Shown piece by piece: positions 43,076-52,489 of a DNA stretch of 58,776 nt. The translations under genes and the position numbers were made by a program. The first letter of the stretch is position 1, and every line of letters begins with the position of its first letter. The stretch is from Phycisphaeraceae bacterium (GTDB lineage: Bacteria; Planctomycetota; Phycisphaerae; Phycisphaerales; Phycisphaeraceae): the NCBI GenBank assembly GCA_029260615.1, contig JAJDCX010000032.1, positions 1 through 58,776 of the forward strand, in the 5' to 3' direction. The notes beneath the pieces were generated by a model that was given only the letters and a program-made list of their open reading frames with translations, made no database searches and was not told where the DNA came from.

Positions 43076-44614
43076 TTAGTACGACTTCGCCCAAAGCACC
43101 CGCGTCGGGCTATCTTTCCCAGTGAAGATGCACTTGCCGGGCCCGTCTAAGCCGGGCAGGTCGGCGTTTGGCTGTGGGATGCAGCGGATGGTGACGCCGA
43201 GGTCTTTTTGGATCTGGTCTGCAATGGCTTCGTCGCCGCACCAGTGTGAAACGGCGAACCCGGCGTGGATCTCGGGTTGCTCGGCGTTCTTGGGGGTGAA
43301 GAACTTGTAGAACTTGTCCTTGGCGTTGATGACGCGCGTGTGCTCGGTGCGGTGGGTCTTGGCGCGATCGAAGAGGTTCTGTTGCATCTCTTCGAGGATC
43401 GAGGACACGCTGGCGATGAACTCGGCGCGGGCGACGCCTTTCTTTTCCTTGTGGGGCTTGTCACGTCGGGCCATGAAGACGGAGTCGCTGGCCATGTCGC
43501 GGGGGCCGACCTCGAGGCGGACGGGGATGCCGTTCTTGATCCATGACCAGACCTTGTCGCCGCCCTTGATGTCGCGGGTGTCCAGCTCGACTTCGATGGG
43601 GTGGCCAGCGTAGGTCTGGTTCTTTAGTTCGTCGCGGAGCTTGGCGCAGTAGTCCAGGACGGCGTCGGGGTCGTCGGCCTTGAAGGTGATGGGGATGATG
43701 ACGACGTGCGCGGGTGCGAGTTTGGGGGGGAGGATCAGGCCGTCGTCATCGGAGTGGGTCATGATGAGTCCGCCGATCAGGCGGGTGGAGACGCCCCAGC
43801 TCGTGGTCCATGCGTGGACGCGCTCGCCTTCTTTGTCGAGGTACATGATGTCCTGGGCCTTGGCGAAGTTCTGGCCCAGGAAGTGGGAGGTGCCGGCCTG
43901 GAGGGCTTTTCGGTCCTGCATCATGGCTTCGATGGCGTAGGTGTTGATGGCCCCCGGAAACCTTTCGCCTGCGGTCTTTTCGCCGCAGATGACGGGCATG
44001 GCCATGAAGTTTTCGGCGAAGTCGGCGTAGACGGCGAGCATCTTTTCTGTTTCTTCAATGGCTTCGGTGTCGGTGGCGTGTGCGGTGTGGCCCTCCTGCC
44101 AGAGGAACTCGGTGGTGCGCAGGAACAGGCGGGTGCGTAGCTCCCAGCGGACGACGTTGGCCCACTGGTTAATCAGTAGTGGCAGGTCGCGGTAGGACTC
44201 GATCCACTTGGCGAAGCTGTGGCCGATGATGGTTTCAGAAGTGGGGCGGACGACCAGGGGTTCTTCCAGTTCGCCGGCGGGTTTGAGGCCGCCTTGGCCG
44301 TCGTCTTCCAGGCGGTGGTGCGTGACGACGGCGCACTCCTTGGCGAACCCTTCGACGTGCTCGGCTTCTTTTTCAAGGAAGCTCTTGGGGATGAATAGCG
44401 GGAAGTAGGCGTTGCGGTGGCCGGTGTCCTTGAACATCTTGTCCAGCGACTTTTGGATGTTCTCCCAGATCGCGTAGCCCCAGGGCTTAATCACCATGCA
44501 GCCACGGACCGCGGAGGTCTCTGCGAGGTCGGCGGCGCGGACGACCTGCTGATACCACTTTGGGTAGTCTTCGGCGCGGGTGGGGGTGATGGCGGTTTTG
44601 GGTTGCTTACTCAT
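43076..44614 (-). CDS. proS: Prolyl-tRNA synthetase, archaeal/eukaryotic type
   Basis: Charges tRNA-Pro. The sequence opens with DYPKWYQQVVRAADLAE, then VRGCMVIKPWGYAIWENIQ and motif 2 WELRTRLFLRTTEFLWQEGH. PLVVRPTSETIIG and TSHFLGQNFAKAQDIMY are characteristic of the eukaryote-like group. The 512-residue length lacks the INS editing domain of the standard bacterial enzyme and has the extra C-terminal region. This type is used by some bacteria, including many planctomycetes. Confidence 0.93.
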   Translation of the reverse strand: MSKQPKTAITPTRAEDYPKWYQQVVRAADLAETSAVRGCMVIKPWGYAIWENIQKSLDKMFKDTGHRNAYFPLFIPKSFLEKEAEHVEGFAKECAVVTHHRLEDDGQGGLKPAGELEEPLVVRPTSETIIGHSFAKWIESYRDLPLLINQWANVVRWELRTRLFLRTTEFLWQEGHTAHATDTEAIEETEKMLAVYADFAENFMAMPVICGEKTAGERFPGAINTYAIEAMMQDRKALQAGTSHFLGQNFAKAQDIMYLDKEGERVHAWTTSWGVSTRLIGGLIMTHSDDDGLILPPKLAPAHVVIIPITFKADDPDAVLDYCAKLRDELKNQTYAGHPIEVELDTRDIKGGDKVWSWIKNGIPVRLEVGPRDMASDSVFMARRDKPHKEKKGVARAEFIASVSSILEEMQQNLFDRAKTHRTEHTRVINAKDKFYKFFTPKNAEQPEIHAGFAVSHWCGDEAIADQIQKDLGVTIRCIPQPNADLPGLDGPGKCIFTGKDSPTRVLWAKSY

Positions 44615-44640
44615 GGGTTGCTTTCAGGGGAGGGGGATTC

Positions 44641-44795
44641 ACCGCGAAGGCGGGAGGGTGGAAGAATCGGAGTGCTGACAGGATGACTGGATTGACTGGA
44701 TGAGATAAAGGCCATCCTTAACAAACTATCCTGTCCATCCGGTCATCCTGTCAACATTCTTTGTCTTTGATTCGCGCTCTTAGCGCCTTCGCGGT
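44641..44795. repeat. Nested inverted-repeat element between thrC and proS
   Basis: The outer arms ACCGCGAAGGCG (44641-44652) and CGCCTTCGCGGT (44784-44795) are perfect 12-bp inverted repeats. Inside, a 26-base arm at 44676-44701 (TGACAGGATGACTGG...) pairs imperfectly with 44728-44753 (...GGTCATCCTGTCA). The whole could form a long cruciform or RNA stem. Motifs of this kind are common as dispersed intergenic repeats. Confidence 0.6.
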
Positions 44796-44803
44796 TAGTT
44801 GAT

Positions 44804-46300
<1,497 letters not shown>

Positions 46301-46373
46301 GGTTTTACTGCCTATTTTAGAGCGACACATTGTAGCAGAGGCCCGCGTTTGCGCAGGGTGTACAATCTCGGGC

Positions 46374-47087
46374 ATGAGACCCTTGATCGGCATCACGGTG
46401 GACCACGTTGAATCCCAAGAGCATCCTGGCGGGCAGTACCGGGTGGGGCGGGCCACTTCGCGGGCGGTTTCGGCGGCGGGGGGGTTGCCGGTGATGATGG
46501 CGGCGGACCCTGATATGGCTGCGGATTATGCCCAGGTGTGCGGGGGTTTCGTGTTCACCGGCGGGTTGGACCCGGACACGGCCGAGTTTGGCGAGCCGAT
46601 GCACCCCAAGGCCCGGAAGGCGGACCCATTGCGTCAGGCGTTTGAGTTGGCGCTTCTGGATGAATTGGCCAAGCATCCGGGGGTGCCGGTGTTGGGGGTG
46701 TGTTTAGGGATGCAGATGATGGCGTTGCACGCGGGGGGTCGGCTCAACCAGTACATGCCGGAGACTCACGACCAACCCGAAGCGCATCAGAAGGGGGCGG
46801 ACCATCCGATTAAGGTGACCGTGAAGGACAGCGTGCTTGAGCCGGGGGATATTGCGGGGGGTGAGGCGATCTATTCATCTCACCAGCAGGCGGTCAGTGA
46901 TCCGGGGAAGATGCGCGTGGTGGCGGTTGCACACGACGGGACGGTTGAGGCGATCGACGGTCGGCCGACATTCGGGGAGCGGTTTTACTTAGGCGTGCAA
47001 TGGCACCCTGAGCGCGGCGGCGAGGGGCCATTTAATCTTGGTTTGTTTCGGCGGCTGGTGGAGGCGGCACCTGGGCGGCTTGCATAA
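46374..47087 (+). CDS. Class I glutamine amidotransferase (peptidase C26, PuuD-like)
   Basis: The 237-residue protein starts at ATG 46374 with [10 protein letters not shown] and has the nucleophile elbow [10 protein letters not shown] and the His/Glu pair in [10 protein letters not shown]. This layout matches gamma-glutamyl-GABA hydrolase-type C26 peptidases, which release glutamate from gamma-glutamyl compounds. Longer in-frame starts exist but would overlap thrC. Its last 56 bp overlap the 3' end of the convergent methyltransferase gene. Confidence 0.85.
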   Translation: MRPLIGITVDHVESQEHPGGQYRVGRATSRAVSAAGGLPVMMAADPDMAADYAQVCGGFVFTGGLDPDTAEFGEPMHPKARKADPLRQAFELALLDELAKHPGVPVLGVCLGMQMMALHAGGRLNQYMPETHDQPEAHQKGADHPIKVTVKDSVLEPGDIAGGEAIYSSHQQAVSDPGKMRVVAVAHDGTVEAIDGRPTFGERFYLGVQWHPERGGEGPFNLGLFRRLVEAAPGRLA

Positions 47088-47808
47088 GAAAAACATATTC
47101 CTGGCTAGCCGGGTCTTGAAATGGTGTCTGGTCCAAGTCTCCCCACCGATGCAGAATGTCAAAGCCGGTTAGGTCGAGCAGGCGGTTTAATTCATCGGGG
47201 TCGATGACCCTTCGGCGTTCGATGCCTTTTCGGATTGTCGTGCGTTTTCCGTTCGGATCTACCGTGGTCCAATCTTGAGGTCGTGTAAGAATGCGCGTCT
47301 GCGGGTCGAAGTCATAGGAGCTGGATTCGCCAAACTCAATGTCGGGAGTCTTGTTGGCCAGTAGGAATCGACCGTTGCTTGTGAGATGCCGACGCACTCT
47401 CGATAGGCATGCGACTTGATCCTGATCGGTCAGCAGGTACCCAAAGAAGTCGTCTTCAAGAATGATGAAATCAAATTTCTGGCCAAGGTCGAAGGTGCAT
47501 ACATCATCATGCACCAGTGTCACCTGCTGGTGTATCCGGGGGTCCGAGTTGGCTAATCGTTTGCGGAAGACGGCGAGCATGGGCTCGCTGAGATCAAGTG
47601 CGGAGACCTGGCAACCGGCCTCCGCCAGGAAGATCGAGAGGGCGCCGCCGCCGCAACACAGGTCCAGGATGCGTCGGCCGGGCGAGTATTTCTCAATGAT
47701 ATTCAGTACCGAGGGGCCCACTTGCCGAGACTTTCGGCCCGGTTCGTCGAAGAAAAGTTCCGGGCGGAATGAAGACCATCCGCAGCTATCAAGTCGTGAG
47801 GTGTCCAT
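47032..47808 (-). CDS. Class I SAM-dependent methyltransferase
   Basis: Rossmann-fold methyltransferase of 258 residues. Motif I is ILDLCCGGGALSIFLAEAG, motif II VSALDLSEPML, and DFIILEDDFFGYL takes the place of motif IV. The C-terminal part contains a beta-rich substrate region, with WGDLDQTPF near the end. The substrate is unknown. It overlaps the convergent amidotransferase gene by 56 bp, and its start lies about 10 nt after the lspA stop on the same strand. Confidence 0.85.
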   Translation of the reverse strand: MDTSRLDSCGWSSFRPELFFDEPGRKSRQVGPSVLNIIEKYSPGRRILDLCCGGGALSIFLAEAGCQVSALDLSEPMLAVFRKRLANSDPRIHQQVTLVHDDVCTFDLGQKFDFIILEDDFFGYLLTDQDQVACLSRVRRHLTSNGRFLLANKTPDIEFGESSSYDFDPQTRILTRPQDWTTVDPNGKRTTIRKGIERRRVIDPDELNRLLDLTGFDILHRWGDLDQTPFQDPASQEYVFLMQAAQVPPPPAAETNQD

Positions 47809-47817
47809 GTCGTATCT

Positions 47818-48501
47818 CTAAGTGTGTGCGGATTCAGACACCTTAGCTGGTGGAGGCGGCGCGTTCTTCCAGGTGACGAAGACGACGGTGAGGACGCCCA
47901 AGAGCAGGGCGACGTCGGCGATGTTGAAGATCCAGGGGTAGATTTCGTTTGCCCCGCCGGGCCAGGAGAGATTCCAGGGGAGGTAGGTGCGGGGGAACAG
48001 GTGGAGCATGTCACGGACGGCGGCGAAACAGAACCGGTCGTAGAGGTTGCCCAGTGCGCCCGCGAGGATCAGTGCCAAAGCGAGGTGCAGGCGTGTTGCT
48101 TGTGCGGGGCTGCGCCAGAAGACCCGGCCGATGAATCCGACGGCGATGATGCTGACCGCGATAAAGATCCATCGGCTGCCCTTGCCCATCCCGAAGATCG
48201 CGCCGGTGTTGGCGGTGAGTTGCAGGTTCAGGACGTGGGGGATCAGCACGAAGGGGTCGTGGTAGGGCACGCCCATCGTGTCGGGGACGGTGGGGTCGAG
48301 GGTCACGGGGGTGCCTGCGACGTGATTGAAAGCGTACGCCTTGAGCCCAAGGTCCGCGGCGAGGACGGTGAGGGTGACCAGCAGGAAGAGCGTAATGGAT
48401 GCGGGGCGACGGCCGGCGGTTGGCCGGGGGTTAAACCGGGGGCCGTTCCGGGGGGGATGGGCCGGGGCGTTTGGTGCGGGTGTGTTGGCCGGTTGATCCA
48501 T
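47818..48501 (-). CDS. lspA: Lipoprotein signal peptidase LspA
   Basis: Aspartyl membrane protease that cleaves prolipoproteins. The two catalytic Asp motifs are visible: NLYDRFCFAAVRDMLH and FNIADVALLLGV. Four membrane segments are present (TLFLLVTLTVLAADLGL, WIFIAVSIIAVGFIG, LALALILAGALGNLY, IADVALLLGVLTVVFV). The region between the second and third segments has LTANTGAIFGM. ATG 48501 is used; it adds a Pro-rich leader of about 30 residues. It can process the lipoprotein at 32742. Confidence 0.93.
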   Translation of the reverse strand: MDQPANTPAPNAPAHPPRNGPRFNPRPTAGRRPASITLFLLVTLTVLAADLGLKAYAFNHVAGTPVTLDPTVPDTMGVPYHDPFVLIPHVLNLQLTANTGAIFGMGKGSRWIFIAVSIIAVGFIGRVFWRSPAQATRLHLALALILAGALGNLYDRFCFAAVRDMLHLFPRTYLPWNLSWPGGANEIYPWIFNIADVALLLGVLTVVFVTWKNAPPPPAKVSESAHT

Positions 48502-48528
48502 GGAGGGGATTGTAATCGGATGCGTATT

Positions 48529-48604
48529 GTTTAGCGGGCGATCACAGATCGCCGGGTTTTTGTCCCTTCGGGCCACCGCGCGGATCTACGATCCGCCGCT
48601 AAAC
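48529..48604. repeat. Inverted-repeat element upstream of lspA
   Basis: GTTTAGCGG (48529-48537) and CCGCTAAAC (48596-48604) are perfect 9-bp inverted repeats. Inside are two smaller hairpins, GGCGATC/GATCGCC and GCGGATC/GATCCGC. Such TTTAGCGG-bounded elements look like a dispersed non-autonomous repeat. Confidence 0.55.
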
Positions 48605-48648
48605 GTGGGGGAATAACACCTGCCATATCAACTGCATTCGGGACTGGA

Positions 48649-49452
48649 TTAGAAGCTGTGCAGGCCGAGTTTTTCGCGTTCGCGGACGACTTCGATGCTG
48701 TACTTGGCCCAGGGCTTGATCTCGAGCCTGACGGGGGGGATCGGTGTGCCGGTGACAATGCACACGCCGTAGATCCGGTCCTTGATCCGCATGAGCGCGC
48801 CATCGATTTCGATCAGGAGTTTGCGCTCTGATTCGACTAACCCGAGGGTGAATTCCTGCTCGTAGTTGTCGGAGCCGACGTCTGCCATGTGCAGGGGCAT
48901 GTTCGACAGTTCGCCGCCGTTGCCTGCGGCACGGGCCTCTTCCATATTCAGGACGTCGCCGACGATCTCTGCCCGTTTTTCAAGGAGCAGTTTTTTGAAG
49001 TCGTTGAGGTTTTTGCGCGACAGGCCTGACTTGATCTTGCGCAGTTTGGCGTCGCTTAGCGGTGTCCAGTCCTCGATGGCTGGTTCGGCCGGGGGGATGG
49101 GGGTGGGGCGGACAACCCGATGGATCTTTGGCCGAGCGGGCTTGGCCGAGACCTCGGTGGATTTGCCGTTGTCAGCCGCGTTGCCTTTGGCCGCCTTGGC
49201 TTTGGTCACTTTTTTCTTGGTAGGTTTTTTCGCCGGGGCCTTGCTCTTGGCGGCGGCGGTTTTCTTGGGGACGGTTTTTTTCTTGGTGGTCTTCTTTGCC
49301 GCGGACTTTTTCTTGGCCGGGCTTTTGGCAACCTTCTTGGCGGCGGGTTTCTTCTTCACCGACTTCTTGGTGACTTTCTTGGTCTTCGCGGAAGGGGCCT
49401 TCTTTTTGGGCCCGGCTTTGGCGACTTTCTTCTTGGTTGTTTTCTTGGCCAC
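48649..49452 (-). CDS. DksA/TraR-like protein with histone H1-like lysine-rich tail
   Basis: The first 105 residues are almost entirely Lys, Ala, Thr, Pro and Ser in KKK/AAKK repeats, like histone H1 tails, and should bind DNA non-specifically. The C-terminal 150 residues match the DksA/TraR fold (LRKIKSGLSRKNLNDFKK, LLLEKRAEIVGDVLNMEEA, ERKLLIEIDGALMRIKDRIYG, IPPVRLEIKPWAKYSIE). Only one of the four zinc cysteines remains (YGVCIVTG), so the zinc finger is probably degenerate. It may modulate RNA polymerase or compact DNA; inferred only. Confidence 0.8.
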   Translation of the reverse strand: MAKKTTKKKVAKAGPKKKAPSAKTKKVTKKSVKKKPAAKKVAKSPAKKKSAAKKTTKKKTVPKKTAAAKSKAPAKKPTKKKVTKAKAAKGNAADNGKSTEVSAKPARPKIHRVVRPTPIPPAEPAIEDWTPLSDAKLRKIKSGLSRKNLNDFKKLLLEKRAEIVGDVLNMEEARAAGNGGELSNMPLHMADVGSDNYEQEFTLGLVESERKLLIEIDGALMRIKDRIYGVCIVTGTPIPPVRLEIKPWAKYSIEVVREREKLGLHSF

Positions 49453-49658
49453 TGGTCACTCCATCGGCTCAGCCGAATTGTACTGAAAGAACCCCGCCCC
49501 CCTTGAGGCCTCCCCGGTATGTCCCCGCCATCGTTCCTCTCTGTGCCCTGCGTTAACCCGAGTATCGGGTCTTTAAACAGGGGCTTAGGGCTTTGGTGGA
49601 TGGGACGCGGGAGTTTATCGCCCCGTGCCCGCGTGGGCAAGGCCCGTTCCCTGGGCGG

Positions 49659-50228
49659 TTAATCCCCGTGTTTCTGGCGTAGCCGACCGCTTAGACGAAG
49701 CAGCAGGTGGGCACGCTCAAATTGTTCAAGCCAATCCGCAAGTGTTGCATTTAGCTCGTCTTGCGGGACCGCCGCCCCGGGCATCGGGCACGCCCCGCCT
49801 AGATTTTTAGCCGCCATGGCACGGTAGCGTGTGAGTGTGCGGTCGCCGTACCATCCGGCGATCTCGTAATCCTCGGCGCAGAAGATCGCGATCGGGACGC
49901 GGTTGCCGGCGTTGATGCGGACCTGTTCCTGCAGGTCCATGTGCTCATCGCGGTCCAGCCAACGCAGGTCGATTACGTCCGGGGCCCCTTGGGCGATCCG
50001 CTGAATCAACGGGCACTGCTGCACGCAGTCGCCGCACCAGATGCCCGACAACACGATGACGTTGACCTTGCGGGTGAACGACCCGAGCAGCGCGGCCTGT
50101 GCGTCGGCCAGGGAAGCCTGGTCGTAGATCGTCTGCCAGTCCTGCTGTTGCTGATCCTTGCCGGTGGCGAGGTAGTCGGCGTAGCAGAGCCCGGCTTGGT
50201 GTTTCTGTCTGAGGTAGTCGGCCTTCAT
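49659..50228 (-). CDS. Thioredoxin-family protein
   Basis: The 189-residue protein has a thioredoxin-like fold with active site SGIWCGDCVQQCP (CGDC), preceded by strand NVIVLSG and followed by RWLDRDEHMDLQEQ and the cis-Pro region NRVPIAIF. An N-terminal helical segment (YLRQKHQAGLCYADYL) and a C-terminal helix frame it. No signal peptide is seen, so it is likely cytoplasmic. Its partner is unknown. The ATG is followed upstream by the dispersed motif at 50245. Confidence 0.8.
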   Translation of the reverse strand: MKADYLRQKHQAGLCYADYLATGKDQQQQDWQTIYDQASLADAQAALLGSFTRKVNVIVLSGIWCGDCVQQCPLIQRIAQGAPDVIDLRWLDRDEHMDLQEQVRINAGNRVPIAIFCAEDYEIAGWYGDRTLTRYRAMAAKNLGGACPMPGAAVPQDELNATLADWLEQFERAHLLLRLSGRLRQKHGD

Positions 50229-50244
50229 GGTTTACTTTATTGAT

Positions 50245-50260
50245 GCGACAAGTCGCGGCG
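50245..50260. repeat. Short dispersed hairpin motif (inverse of 35545-35560)
   Basis: GCGACAAGTCGCGGCG is the exact reverse complement of CGCCGCGACTTGTCGC at 35545-35560. The inner GCGAC/GTCGC forms a small hairpin. It lies between the thioredoxin and leuD genes. Confidence 0.5.
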
Positions 50261-50300
50261 TTTCATAACAAATTCACAGCTTAAGTTTCACGACTCAAGC

Positions 50301-50861
50301 CTACTTCAGCATCCCCGTCTGCCTGGCGTAGTCAAATACGCTGCCGGCGTCGATGATGGGCTTGACGTCGCCCAGGGGTTTGAGTTGGTACGTTTTGTCG
50401 GTGGTGTGGTTCACCAAAGTCCCGGCTTGGATGTCGAGTGTGCATTCGTCGCCGGTGCTGACTTCTTGTGCTACTTGGGCATCGGTTTCGCAGGGCAGGA
50501 GGTACCCGCCGTTGACGGAGTTGCGGAAGAAGATGCGTGCGTAGAACTCGGCGACGACGGCTTTGATCCCTGCTTCAGCCAGGGCCAAGGGGGCGTGTTC
50601 GCGGGACGAGCCGCAGCCGAAGTTCTTGCCGCCGATGACGATGGCGTATTCGGAGGTGTATTTACCCTCCTCGACGAAGCGTGTGTTGCCTTTGGGCAGG
50701 CCGCACTGGGTTGGGGGGACACCTGCCATCGCGTACATCCCGAAGAACTTGCGTTCCTTGGGGTCGGTCGGGTCGTAGGCGAGGAACTCGGCTGGGATGA
50801 TCTGGTCGGTGTCGATATCGTCGCCGAGGACGAAGGCTTTGCCGGTGATCTTGGTTTGCAT
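50301..50861 (-). CDS. leuD: 3-isopropylmalate dehydratase small subunit
   Basis: Works with LeuC to isomerise isopropylmalate in leucine biosynthesis. ATG 50861 begins MQTKITGKAFVLGDDIDTDQ, the typical swivel-domain start; FGCGSSREHAPLALAEAGI and FYARIFFRNSVNGGYLLP follow. The 186-residue size is that of the LeuD type I/II small subunit. Earlier in-frame starts add only low-complexity sequence. No leuC is within the window, so it is not in a leuCD operon here. The aconitase-like family has related small subunits, but LeuD is the best fit. Confidence 0.9.
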   Translation of the reverse strand: MQTKITGKAFVLGDDIDTDQIIPAEFLAYDPTDPKERKFFGMYAMAGVPPTQCGLPKGNTRFVEEGKYTSEYAIVIGGKNFGCGSSREHAPLALAEAGIKAVVAEFYARIFFRNSVNGGYLLPCETDAQVAQEVSTGDECTLDIQAGTLVNHTTDKTYQLKPLGDVKPIIDAGSVFDYARQTGMLK

Positions 50862-51320
50862 AAGTGGCTTCCAATAAAAGACCCGTGGCGATTCCCGTCG
50901 GGTCTGGCGTGCTTTGAGCCCCTTAGTATAGCAGGCCGGCGGTGGCAGGCTGGGCCCTGGAGTGGCTGGATTGCCCCGGCGAAGATTTTGGCGACTTAAC
51001 CCCCGTGCCAGACGGGCCATGCGCCATTTGCGTGGTTTTATCGTGGCTTTCACGTTTTTTTACTTCACAAACCCAGCGAGCCAATAGTAAAATGCATGGT
51101 GGCAAGAGCCATGAGGGCGTGGACATGTCTGAGAGCATCACCGTTTTCTCCGGGGATCGCACTGGGTTGATATCTATCGGTTCAATCGTTTTCTGCGGCG
51201 TGGTGCGCGGTTTCGATCGGTGTTCATTAGCTTTCTCTGTGACGTAAACACCCGCCTTGCTTCTGGCGGAGGTTAGCAGTGGCGTAGTTAGACACATTTT
51301 CACTTTAAGGAGGCGGCAGA
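50862..51320. other. Intergenic region before the PEP-CTERM gene
   Basis: About 460 bases. The one clear structure is a small hairpin, CCGCC (51252-51256) with GGCGG (51265-51269), just before the start of the next gene. A 101-residue ORF in this stretch looks non-coding. No sigma-54 site with correct spacing was found. Confidence 0.4.
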
Positions 51321-52313
51321 ATGGCTCACAAGCAATCCATGGGATGGTTCCGGGTAGTTGCGTGTATGTTGGTCGGTGTATTTTTTGTTGGCACAGCACA
51401 GGCGCAGGTCTTTTCACTGGACGCGGTGACGTCGGGTGCGAACGGGGTGTTCCCGGATGATCTGCTGCTGCCGGGGCCTGCTCCGGTATTGCCTGGGGCG
51501 GCGGCGCTGCCTCCGCCACCTCCGCCGGGCTTTCCTATTCCGCCGGTGGATGTGGATGCGTTTAGTTTTAGCCAGATATTTCCAGGTGCGCACACGGTGC
51601 TGGGGGTGGAATTCAGTGTGGCGCCGGGATCGATTGGTGCGGCGGGTACTGCGGTGATCGTCGAGTCCGGCGGGGTCGGGGGGCTGGATGAGCCGGCGGA
51701 CATCTTCGGCTCGGGACTTGGCGGGGGTAACATCCAGGTCGCCGACGGTGATGGCCTGCCGTTGGCACCGCCGATCCCGTTAGGGGTGGTGGAGCCCGGG
51801 ACCAATGTCGATGGCTGGGACGCTGGGCCGCCGTTTGGGCCCCCCGCATTTCCTGGCATCTACTTCACGATCACCGCTTTTGAGGCGGCTACTCACCCGA
51901 TCTATACCGGGACCGGGTCAACCGGCGCTGACGTCTTCTTCTCGCCTCCGGTCATTGGGTACTCGGTGGCTCCTGTGGTATTCATGACAGGTGCCGCCCT
52001 GGGCTTGGGGCCGTTGGACGATATCGACGGGCTGTCGATCATGGAAGATGGCACGGGCGGGCCCTCGTTGGGCGATGTAGTCTACTTCTCGCTGACACCC
52101 GGCTCGCCAAGCCTCGTTGGGCTTGGTGCATCGCCTGCGGATGTGCTGGTCAGTACGTTAGGTGGGGTACCGGCGATCGCTTTCACGGCAGGGACATTGG
52201 GGCTTTTGCCCAGCGATGATATAGATGCGTTGCACCTGGTCTCGGTCCCCGAGCCGGCCTCTGTTGCGCTGATGTGTCTAGGTGCCATCGGGTTGTGCCG
52301 CCGCCGAGTCTGA
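51321..52313 (+). CDS. PEP-CTERM exported protein
   Basis: The 330-residue protein has AAGGAGG before its ATG, a signal peptide ending near TAQAQV, and a tail of VPEPASVALMCLGAIGLC then RRRV. A proline run (PPPPPPGFPIPP) lies at about residues 64-75 of the precursor. The mature protein shows two similar halves: LGLGPLDDIDGLSIMED with VYFSLTPGSPSL and LGLLPSDDIDALHLV. The D-D-I-D-x-L repeat resembles a calcium-binding or beta-propeller-like turn but is not assigned. A terminator follows. Confidence 0.85.
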   Translation: MAHKQSMGWFRVVACMLVGVFFVGTAQAQVFSLDAVTSGANGVFPDDLLLPGPAPVLPGAAALPPPPPPGFPIPPVDVDAFSFSQIFPGAHTVLGVEFSVAPGSIGAAGTAVIVESGGVGGLDEPADIFGSGLGGGNIQVADGDGLPLAPPIPLGVVEPGTNVDGWDAGPPFGPPAFPGIYFTITAFEAATHPIYTGTGSTGADVFFSPPVIGYSVAPVVFMTGAALGLGPLDDIDGLSIMEDGTGGPSLGDVVYFSLTPGSPSLVGLGASPADVLVSTLGGVPAIAFTAGTLGLLPSDDIDALHLVSVPEPASVALMCLGAIGLCRRRV

Positions 52314-52385
52314 CGTGGTCTGGTTGATGTGTTAATGCCCGATCATTTATGTGCTGATCGGGACAAACAACTTTTGAACGCAAAC

Positions 52386-52410
52386 AAGCCCGGCCGGTGT
52401 GCCGGGCTTG
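52386..52410 (+). terminator. Terminator after the PEP-CTERM gene
   Basis: AAGCCCGGC (52386-52394) and GCCGGGCTT (52401-52409) form a 9-bp stem with loop CGGTGT; a moderately T-rich tract follows. Confidence 0.7.
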
Positions 52411-52425
52411 TTCATGGTTTTGTGG

Positions 52426-52462
52426 GGGCTGTCGTTAGCGGGCTGTCGTTAGCGGGGTGTCG
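52426..52462. repeat. Short tandem repeat, 14-bp unit
   Basis: GGGCTGTCGTTAGC is present twice in direct succession, followed by a degenerate partial third copy (GGGGTGTCGTGAG). Non-coding. Confidence 0.6.
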
Positions 52463-52489
52463 TGAGGCCGGGTGTGTTCTCGCTGAGGA

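Noticed and set aside
50942..51247. 101-codon ORF before the PEP-CTERM gene
   Set aside because: No ribosome-binding site, no recognisable domain or signal peptide, and it overlaps the likely leader region of the next gene.
52426..52462. Short tandem repeat considered as a CRISPR-like or iteron array
   Set aside because: Only two full 14-bp copies without spacers, adjacent to a terminator; more likely replication slippage.
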